The notes under the pieces were generated by a model. That model did no database searches. It saw only the letters and a list, made by a program, of their open reading frames with translations, and was not told the origin of the DNA. From Saccharothrix ecbatanensis (GTDB lineage Bacteria > Actinomycetota > Actinomycetes > Mycobacteriales > Pseudonocardiaceae), in assembly GCF_014205015.1 (NCBI RefSeq), contig NZ_JACHMO010000001.1, forward strand, positions 1,426,001-1,490,000: a DNA stretch of 64,000 nucleotides, given 5' to 3'. The position numbers and the translations under genes were made by a program. Below, one piece after another: positions 57,850 to 64,000 of this stretch (position 1 is its first letter; each line of letters begins with the position of its first letter).

Positions 57850-59067
57850 ATGTCGCGGCATTTCCTGTTCATGTGCCACCCCGACCACGGCCACATCATT
57901 CCCAACCTGGCGATGGTCACCGAGTTGGCCGCCCGCGGCCACCGGGTCACCTACCTGACCGCGCCGAGCATGGCCGATGTCGTGACCGAGGCCGGCGCCA
58001 CCGCCGTGGCCTATGACTCCCGCTACCGCGACGCGGATTTCGCCCTGGTCGCCAACGACCCCGGTTACCTGATGGGCGTGCTGCTCGACGAGAGCGCCGC
58101 CATGCTGGCCACCGCGACCGCCGACCTCGACGGCGACCGGCCCGGCATGATCGTCTACGACACGTCGATCCTGTACGCGGCCCGTGTCCTCGCCCGCCGC
58201 TGGGGCGTCCCGGCCGCGCAGGTCATCCCGGTGTTCGCGTCGAACGAGCACTTCTCGTTCCTCAACGCCATGTACAACCCCGAGTCCTCCGGCGCGACGC
58301 CCGCCGTCGAGAAGCCCAAGGAGATGCCGGAGTGGGTCGGCGCGACGATGGCGCGGATCGCCGCGCTGTGCGCCGAGCACGAGGTCTCCGCCCCGCCGCA
58401 CGAGGTGTGGTTCGAGGTGCCGCCGCTGAGCCTGGTCACCGTGCCGCGCGAGTTCCAGTACGCCGGTGAGACGTTCGACGAGCGGTTCGTGTTCGTCGGG
58501 CCTTGCGTCGGCGACCGCGGGTTCCTCGGGTCCTGGTCACCGCCCGCCAGTGGGCTGCCGGTGGTGCTGGTGTCGTTGGGCGCGGTGTTCAACGAGCACC
58601 AGGACTTCTTCCGCACGTGCGTCGAGGCGTTCCGCGGCCGGCCGTGGCACGCGGTGATGACGATGGGCGACGGCGTGGACCCGGCGTCGCTCGGCGAGCT
58701 GCCGCCGAACGTCGAGGTGCACCGCTGGGTGCCGCACGTGACGGTGCTGGAGCACGCCTCGCTGTGCGTGACGCACGGTGGCATGGGCACGGTGATGGAG
58801 GCGCTGCGCGCCGGTACGCCGATGGTGTGCGTGCCGGGGTCCGCGCTGGACCGGCCGACCGGGTGGCGGCTGCGTGAACTGGGGCTGGGCACCATGCTCG
58901 ACCCGGACGCCCTCACCGCGGACGCGCTGGTCGGCGCCGTCACGTCGGTGCTCGGCGACCCCGAGGTCGCGTCCCGTTCGGACCTGATGCGCAAGGCGGT
59001 CGCCGACTCGGGTGGCGCTTCCCGTGCGGCGGACGAGATCGAGCGGCACCTGGCGCGGTCGCGTTGA
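57850..59067 (+). CDS. MGT-type (GT1) natural-product glycosyltransferase
   Basis: A 405-residue GT-B enzyme. The N-terminal acceptor domain has FLFMCHPDHGHIIPNLAMVTELAARGH with the usual catalytic His. The C-terminal donor domain has VVLVSLGAVFNEHQDFF, VEVHRWVPHVTVLEHASLCVTHGGMGTVMEALRAG, and the P-loop-like CVPGSALDRP. It belongs to the macrolide-glycosyltransferase/UGT group, not the DesVII/EryCIII class that needs a partner. The ATG at 57850 (MSRHF) starts the conserved fold. It is the only transferase of the cluster in view and likely uses the amino sugar. The SARP gene overlaps its end. Confidence 0.9.
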   Translation: MSRHFLFMCHPDHGHIIPNLAMVTELAARGHRVTYLTAPSMADVVTEAGATAVAYDSRYRDADFALVANDPGYLMGVLLDESAAMLATATADLDGDRPGMIVYDTSILYAARVLARRWGVPAAQVIPVFASNEHFSFLNAMYNPESSGATPAVEKPKEMPEWVGATMARIAALCAEHEVSAPPHEVWFEVPPLSLVTVPREFQYAGETFDERFVFVGPCVGDRGFLGSWSPPASGLPVVLVSLGAVFNEHQDFFRTCVEAFRGRPWHAVMTMGDGVDPASLGELPPNVEVHRWVPHVTVLEHASLCVTHGGMGTVMEALRAGTPMVCVPGSALDRPTGWRLRELGLGTMLDPDALTADALVGAVTSVLGDPEVASRSDLMRKAVADSGGASRAADEIERHLARSR

Positions 59068-59093
59068 CGCCGACAGCGCTGATGGCGGAACCG

Positions 59094-60557
59094 ATGGAGT
59101 TCGGCATCCTGGGGCCGATCCGGGCGGTGCGCGGCGCCGACGAGCTGCGGGTCGGCGGGCCGCGTGAGCGCGCGGTGCTGGCCAGCCTGGTGTTCGACGC
59201 CAACCGGGTGGTCAGCGTGGACCGGCTGATCGAGGCGGTCTGGCACGGTGACCCGCCCGCCAGCGCACGCGGTCAGATCGCGATCTGCGTGTCGCGGCTG
59301 CGGCGGGCGCTCGGCGACACGGGCGCGGGGCGGATCATCGCCACCGCCAGCCCCGGGTACGTGGTGCGGGTGGACGATGACGGCGCGGACTGGTCGCGGT
59401 TCAACAGTCTGATCAGCCGGGCTCGGGCTTGCGTCGCCCGTGATGACCTGTCGGGTGCGGTGGCTTCCTTACGCGAGGCGTTGGGACTCTGGCGCGGGGT
59501 GCCGTTCGAGGACCTGCCGGGGCTGCGGGCCGAGGCGGTCTGGCTCCAGTCGGCGCGGCTCGACGCGGTGGAGACCTGCGCCGAGCTGGAGTTGCGGCTG
59601 GGGCTGCACTACCGGGTGGGCAAGGAGCTCGCGGCGATCGTGGCGGAGCACCCGTTGCGGGAGCGCGCTCGTGCCCAGCTGATGTTGGCCCAGTACCGGT
59701 CGGGTCGGCGGGCCGAGGCGTTGCGGACCTACCAGGACGCCCGGCGCACGTTGATCGAGCAGGTGGGCCTGGAGCCGGGGCCGGAACTGCGTGAGCTGCA
59801 CGACAAGATCCTGCGCGACGCGCCGGTGCTGCTGCCGCAGCCTCGGGTGGAGGCCGTGCCGGTGGCCGTGCCTTCGCAGCTGCCGCGGCAGGCGCTGCCG
59901 TTCGCGGGCCGTGAAGCCGAGTTGGCGGAACTGGACGCCGCGCTGGGTGGTGGGCCCGACGTGCCCGGGACCGTGGTGCTGTCCGGTCCGGGTGAGGTGG
60001 GCAAGACGGCGCTGGCGTTGCGTTGGGCGCACCAGCGGATCGACCGGTTCCCCGACGGGCAGCTGTACGCCGACCTGGTGGACGACTTCGGGCGTCCGGT
60101 GTCGCCGATGGTGTTGCTGGACCGGTTCCTGCGGGCGCTCGGCGTGCCGGGGGGGTCCATTCCGGACGATCCGGGGGAGAAGGTCGCCCTGTACCGCAGC
60201 AGCGTGGCCCGCCGGCGGATCCTGGTGGTGTTGGACGACGCGGTGGACTTCGCCCAGGTGCGGCCGTTGCTGCCGGGCGGGCCGCACTCGCGGGTGATCG
60301 TCACCAGCCGTGGTCCGATGGCCGAGCTGGTCGCCCGCCAAGGGGCGTACCAGGCGCTCTTGACGCCGTTGCGGCCGGAGGAGTCCTGGCAGCTGCTGTC
60401 CATGCTGCTCGGCCCGCACTGGGTGGCCGAGGAACGCCACGAGGCCACCCGCCTCGTCGGCCTCTCCGACGGCTACCCGCTCCCGCTCCGAAGAGCCGCG
60501 GCCGAAGTCCGCTCCGAACCCCACCTCCCCGCCACCCGCCTCCGCGTCCCCGCGTGA
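59094..60557 (+). CDS. SARP regulator with truncated NB-ARC domain
   Basis: A 487-residue protein. The N-terminal OmpR-like winged helix (EFGILGPIRAVRGADELRVGGPRERAVLASL) and BTAD (about residues 90-240) are complete; the NB-ARC ATPase starts with the P-loop SGPGEVGKTALAL and continues to GLSDGYPLPLRRAA. AfsR-like relatives go on for hundreds of residues. Here the frame ends with LRVPA and a TGA lying inside a palindromic repeat. A TTA codon is at 59469-59471. The ATG at 59094 matches the family start; TTG 59064 (overlapping the transferase stop) and ATG 59082 are alternatives. The DNA-binding part should still work. Confidence 0.85.
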   Translation: MEFGILGPIRAVRGADELRVGGPRERAVLASLVFDANRVVSVDRLIEAVWHGDPPASARGQIAICVSRLRRALGDTGAGRIIATASPGYVVRVDDDGADWSRFNSLISRARACVARDDLSGAVASLREALGLWRGVPFEDLPGLRAEAVWLQSARLDAVETCAELELRLGLHYRVGKELAAIVAEHPLRERARAQLMLAQYRSGRRAEALRTYQDARRTLIEQVGLEPGPELRELHDKILRDAPVLLPQPRVEAVPVAVPSQLPRQALPFAGREAELAELDAALGGGPDVPGTVVLSGPGEVGKTALALRWAHQRIDRFPDGQLYADLVDDFGRPVSPMVLLDRFLRALGVPGGSIPDDPGEKVALYRSSVARRRILVVLDDAVDFAQVRPLLPGGPHSRVIVTSRGPMAELVARQGAYQALLTPLRPEESWQLLSMLLGPHWVAEERHEATRLVGLSDGYPLPLRRAAAEVRSEPHLPATRLRVPA

Positions 60558-60746
60558 GTCCTACGTTCAGGACGCGTGAGTCCTACGTTCACGCCCGGTG
60601 AGTCCTACGTTCAGGACCCCCGAATTCAACGTTCGGAACAGACCCGAACGTGGGCCGCACCTCCTGAGCGTTGAATTCGGGGGTTCCGAACGTAGGACAC
60701 GGTGGTCGTGAACGTAGGACTCACGCGTTCCGAACGTAGGACTCAC
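60554..60746. repeat. 193-bp palindromic repeat array
   Basis: GTGAGTCCTACGTTC occurs three times forward (60554, 60576, 60598). Its complement GAACGTAGGACTCAC follows, twice complete (60710, 60732) and once shortened (60688-60700). Between them CCCCCGAATTCAACG (60617-60631) and CGTTGAATTCGGGGG (60669-60683) are an exact inverted pair. The whole block can fold into a long hairpin. It contains the stop of the SARP gene at its left edge. Confidence 0.9.
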
Positions 60747-60748
60747 GG

Positions 60749-60940
60749 GTGGAGCTGTTGACCACCATCGGCTACCTGTTCCCGCACTCCTGGGCGATGG
60801 ACGCCCTGCTCGCGCCCGCCCGTCCGGGCGCGAACCTGAGCGCGGTGTGGCTGGAGGTGGCCGTCCTGGCCGGCATGGCGGTCGTCGTGCCGGGCATCAC
60901 GCTGACCGTCTTCCGCCGCCGGGCGCTGACCAACGTCTGA
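60749..60940 (+). pseudogene. C-terminal fragment of an ABC-2-type permease
   Basis: The 63-codon frame MELLTTIGYLFPHSWAMDAL ... WLEVAVLAGMAVVVPGITLT and VFRRRALTNV is the typical last part of ABC-2 (drug export) permeases: the P-x-x-W-x-x-D/M-A motif and the last membrane helix followed by a basic end. The rest of the gene is missing. It begins three bases after the palindromic repeat. The frame lacks a ribosome site of its own and is taken as a remnant. Confidence 0.65.
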
Positions 60941-61084
60941 CCAGGATCCCGTTTCGCGCCCGTCTGTTCCCGGGTACGCCCGAAGCGGAAATGAGTGCGG
61001 GCCTGCGGATCGCCGCAGGTAGTGTTCACGGCGATCAGGGCGCCGTTGCCCACTTCCCGTACATGTTTGCCCTGGGGGTCTTGC

Positions 61085-62533
61085 GTGACTGCCGCACGTC
61101 TGTCCGAGTCCGACGTCGAGACGTCGCCACCCGGGCTCAGCCGCAGCGACCGCGCCGTGATCGGCGTGTTGCTCGTGGCTACTTTCGTGGTCATCCTCAA
61201 CGAGACGATCATGGGCGTCGCGCTCCCCGTGCTGCTGGTCGACCTCCAGGTCACGGCGGCGGTGGGCCAGTGGCTCACCGCGGGCTTCCTGTTGACGATG
61301 TCGGTGGTCATCCCGATCACCGGCTACCTGATCCAGCGGGTGCCGACGCGGGTGCTGTACGGCCTGGCGATGAGCCTGTTCAGCGCGGGCACCCTGCTCG
61401 CGGCGCTGGCTCCCGGCTTCACGGTGCTGCTCACGGCACGCGTCATCCAGGCGACCGGCACCGCGATCATGCTCCCGTTGCTGATGACGACCGTGATGAC
61501 GCTCGTGCCGGCGGCCCGCCGAGGCGCTGTGATGGGCAACATCTCCATCGTCATCTCCGTCGCGCCGGCCATCGGCCCGACGGTGTCCGGTGTGGTGCTG
61601 AACCAGTTCGGCTGGCGGGCCATGTTCTGGGTGGTGCTGCCGATCTCGGTGGCGGCGCTGGTGCTGGGCCTGCGCTGGGTGACGCGCATCGGCGAGGCGA
61701 GCAGCGCGCCGATCGACGTGCTGTCGGTGGTGCTGTCCGTGTTCGGTTTCGGCGGGCTGGTCTACGGCCTGTCGAACATCGGGCACAGCGGCGGCGGCGC
61801 CGGTATGTGGGTGGCGCTCGCGGTGGGCGTGCTGGGCATCACGGCGTTCGTGCTGCGGCAGGTGTCGCTCCAGCGCCACGAGCGCGCGTTGCTGGACCTG
61901 CGCACGTTCGCCTTCCGCACGTTCACGCTGGCCAGCGCCCTGATGATGGTCCTGATGGCACTGCTCCTCGGCGCCGTCACGATCCTGCCGCTCTACACCC
62001 AGAACGTGCTCAAGCTCGACCCGCTCGACACGGGGCTCCTGCTGCTGCCCGGCGGTCTGCTGATGGGCCTGCTGTCGCCGGTCGTCGGCCGGCTCTACGA
62101 CCGGGTGGGGCCGCGCGTCCTGCTCATCGTCGGCACGGTCGCCACCAGCGCGTCCTTGTGGTTCGCGACGACGTTCGACGCCTCGACGTCCACCGCGCTG
62201 GTGCTGGTGTTCCACCTGGTGCTGAGCGTGGGTCTGGCGTTCTCGTTCACGCCGCTGTTCTCCGCCGGTCTGGGCGCGTTGCCGGCTCGGCTGTACGCGC
62301 ACGGCAGTGCCGTCTTCAGCACGACACAGCAGTTGGCCGCCGCGGCCGGGGTGGCGTTGCTGGTGAGCGTGATGAGCGCGCGTGCGGCGGAGTTGGCCGC
62401 GTCCGGTGAGTCGGCGATCGGCGCCGAGGTGGGCGGGTTGCGCACGGCGTTCCTGATGGCGGCGATCCTGTCGGTGGTGGCGGTGGTCGGTGCGTTCATG
62501 GTCCGCGGCGGGAAGGCCGAGACGCCTGCCTGA
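61085..62533 (+). CDS. MFS drug exporter, DHA2 (14-segment) family
   Basis: A 482-residue transporter with about 14 membrane segments. Motifs include LNETIMGVALPVLLVDLQVTAAVGQWLTAGFLLTM (helix 1-2 region of EmrB/QacA proteins), the motif-C-like IGPTVSGVVLNQFGWRAMFW, and DRVGPRVLL. The GTG at 61085 gives the normal N-terminal length; GGGGG is upstream. Location after the regulator and transferase suggests export of the glycosylated product, giving self-resistance. It could also be unrelated, since it lies beyond the scar. Confidence 0.9.
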   Translation: MTAARLSESDVETSPPGLSRSDRAVIGVLLVATFVVILNETIMGVALPVLLVDLQVTAAVGQWLTAGFLLTMSVVIPITGYLIQRVPTRVLYGLAMSLFSAGTLLAALAPGFTVLLTARVIQATGTAIMLPLLMTTVMTLVPAARRGAVMGNISIVISVAPAIGPTVSGVVLNQFGWRAMFWVVLPISVAALVLGLRWVTRIGEASSAPIDVLSVVLSVFGFGGLVYGLSNIGHSGGGAGMWVALAVGVLGITAFVLRQVSLQRHERALLDLRTFAFRTFTLASALMMVLMALLLGAVTILPLYTQNVLKLDPLDTGLLLLPGGLLMGLLSPVVGRLYDRVGPRVLLIVGTVATSASLWFATTFDASTSTALVLVFHLVLSVGLAFSFTPLFSAGLGALPARLYAHGSAVFSTTQQLAAAAGVALLVSVMSARAAELAASGESAIGAEVGGLRTAFLMAAILSVVAVVGAFMVRGGKAETPA

Positions 62534-62638
62534 TCGCTTTTGATCGGAACTGGTCGGAGTTGTGGGCTTGACCGGACAAATGGCGATCGCAGATGATCGG
62601 TCCACTGTTCGAGTTGTTCCGGCCGCAAAGGACTCCGC

Positions 62639-64000
62639 GTGACCCGATCTGAGGCGTTGTTGGCGGAGTCGATCACCGGCTGGGGTCGGGACAGGTGGGC
62701 TGAGCTGGCCGACCGGATGCTGCTCGCCGTCCGGGCCCACGCCTCACCGGGCCACGCCCGGATCACGCCGCCCGGGTCGCCCGGCGGGTACGGCACGGCG
62801 GTCGACGGGCTGGAGGGGTTCGCCCGCACGTTCCTGGTCGCGGGTTTCCGGCTCGCGGGCGAGGACGGCCGTGACCCGCTGGGCCTGGCCGAGTGGTACG
62901 CGAAGGGCCTGGACGCGGGCACGGACCCGGCGTCCCCCGAACGCTGGCCGCGTCCCGAGGAGCACGCGCAGGCCAAGGTCGAGGCGGCGTCGATCGCGTT
63001 GATCCTGGACATGACGCGGCCCTGGCTGTGGGACCGGCTGACGGACTCCGTGCGCGACCGGGTGGTCGACTACCTGTCCGCCGTGGTCGGCGACGACACC
63101 TACCCGCGGTGCAACTGGGTGTGGTTCCGGATCGTGGTGGAGACGTTCCTGCGGTCGGTCGGTGGACCGTGGCGGGCGGAGGACATCGCGTCCGACCTGG
63201 CGGCGCACGACTCCTTCTACCGGGGCGACGGGTGGTTCGCCGACGGCGAGGAGCGGTCGTTCGACCACTACGGAGGTTGGGCGCTGCACCTGTACCCGGT
63301 GTTGTGGGCGCGGATGCGGGGCGCTTCGGACCTGGCCGGGGACCGGACTCCGCTCGACGTGGCGCGGCTCGACCGCTTCCTGGTGGACTACGTGCGGCTG
63401 ATCGGCGGGGACGGCGCACCGTTGGTGCAGGGCCGGAGCCTGATCTACCGGTTCGCGGCGGCGGCGCCGTTGTGGGCGGGTGCGGTGGCGGGCGTCACGT
63501 CGACCTCGCCGGGTCTGCTGCGCCGTGCGGCGTCCGGGATGGTGGCGCACTTCGCCGACCGGGGCGCGCCCGACGAACGCGGCTTGCTGACCATCGGCTG
63601 GTACGACGAGTGGCTCGCGTTGGCGCAGGCCTACTCGGGGCCGGCCTCGCCGTACTGGGCCGCGAAGGGGATGCTCGGACTCGCGCTCCCCGCCGACCAT
63701 CCCGTGTGGACGGCGGCCGAGGAGCCCTTGCCGGTGGAGCGCGCGGACGGGACGTGGATCGCGTCCCCACCCGGCTGGCTGATCTCGTCCACCCGTGCCG
63801 ACGGTCTGGTGCGGGTCGTGAACCACGGCACCGACCACGCTGTCGTCGGCGCGCAGGTCGGCGACTCGCCGCTGTACACACGGCTGGCCTACTCGACCGC
63901 CACCGCGCCGCTGTTGTCGGAACGGGCGTGGACGTCGCCGTTGGACCAGTCGGTGGTCCTGCTGGACGCGGCGGGCGTCGCCACACACCGTGCGGGCATG
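62639..64000 (+). CDS. DUF2264 family protein, 3' end outside window
   Basis: 454 codons are visible from a GTG at 62639 (AAAGGA six bases upstream), and the frame is still open at the window end. The sequence matches DUF2264, an alpha/alpha-barrel family related to polysaccharide lyases and unsaturated glycuronyl hydrolases: GTAVDGLEGFARTFLVAGFRLAGE, NWVWFRIVVETFLRSVGG, DGWFADGEERSFDHYGGWALHLYPVLWARM, GRSLIYRFAAAAPLWAG. No signal peptide is seen. It probably acts on oligosaccharides in the cytoplasm and need not belong to the deoxysugar cluster. Confidence 0.85.
   Translation, partial: MTRSEALLAESITGWGRDRWAELADRMLLAVRAHASPGHARITPPGSPGGYGTAVDGLEGFARTFLVAGFRLAGEDGRDPLGLAEWYAKGLDAGTDPASPERWPRPEEHAQAKVEAASIALILDMTRPWLWDRLTDSVRDRVVDYLSAVVGDDTYPRCNWVWFRIVVETFLRSVGGPWRAEDIASDLAAHDSFYRGDGWFADGEERSFDHYGGWALHLYPVLWARMRGASDLAGDRTPLDVARLDRFLVDYVRLIGGDGAPLVQGRSLIYRFAAAAPLWAGAVAGVTSTSPGLLRRAASGMVAHFADRGAPDERGLLTIGWYDEWLALAQAYSGPASPYWAAKGMLGLALPADHPVWTAAEEPLPVERADGTWIASPPGWLISSTRADGLVRVVNHGTDHAVVGAQVGDSPLYTRLAYSTATAPLLSERAWTSPLDQSVVLLDAAGVATHRAGM

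Noticed and set aside
60554..60746. Palindromic array considered as a CRISPR
   Set aside because: Copies are inverted in the second half, spacers are 7-8 bases only, and no cas genes are present.

Overview
The window is 64 kb of high-GC actinobacterial DNA. GTG starts, ATGA/GTGA overlaps, TTA-rarity, SARP and large LuxR regulators, CGNR and DUF2795 proteins and many TetR/LacI regulators point to a filamentous actinomycete. My best guess is the Pseudonocardiales (Saccharothrix, Lentzea or Actinosynnema type), but this rests on protein character only. No rRNA, tRNA or CRISPR array was seen.

Layout. (1) 1-12.5 kb: mixed chromosomal genes. These are a TetR/methyltransferase pair, a two-component system divergent from a MacB/FtsX-type ABC exporter, an MFS/LacI pair around a perfect 20-bp palindrome, a small-molecule kinase, and an E. 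coli-type argG that looks leaderless. (2) 12.5-26.8 kb: a plant-polysaccharide (arabinan) utilisation region. It has a binding protein/two permeases/DUF624 operon, a secreted GH43 arabinanase, a secreted GH43-AbfB enzyme, a second binding protein and a RbsD/FucU mutarotase. It is split by a decayed accessory island (17.6-23.1 kb) holding an alpha/beta hydrolase with its CGNR regulator, fragments of AhpD-like and TetR genes, an IS607-type element with broken tnpA but intact tnpB, and a truncated ydeI. The same 14-bp operator occurs on both sides of the island. (3) 26.8-27.9 kb: a small stress-gene patch (small acidic protein, Hsp20-like, DUF2795) with sigma-B-like promoters. (4) 28.1-38.7 kb: one 3514-residue secreted RTX-type calcium-binding protein. 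(5) 38.7-48.6 kb: a pterin-dehydratase remnant, a secreted protein, a TetR/methyltransferase pair, a membrane protein, Gfo/Idh and zinc dehydrogenases, glucosyl-3-phosphoglycerate synthase with a GT4 partner, and two tandem anti-sigma-type ATPases.

(6) 49.3-62.5 kb: part of a specialised-metabolite cluster. It encodes a complete set for a 3-amino-3-C-methyl-2,3,6-trideoxyhexose of the vancosamine/epivancosamine type: 2,3-dehydratase, 3-aminotransferase, 3-C-methyltransferase, 3(5)-epimerase and 4-ketoreductase. With them are an MGT-type glycosyltransferase, a LuxR regulator with three TTA codons, a SARP with one TTA codon, and an MFS exporter. No NDP-glucose synthase, 4,6-dehydratase or aglycone gene is in the window. 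A shared TTAGGGG/CCCCTAA motif sits at both internal intergenic control regions. The SARP ends inside a 193-bp palindromic repeat that is followed by the tail of a lost ABC-2 permease, which looks like a recombination scar. (7) 62.6 kb to the end: the start of a DUF2264 gene that runs off the window.
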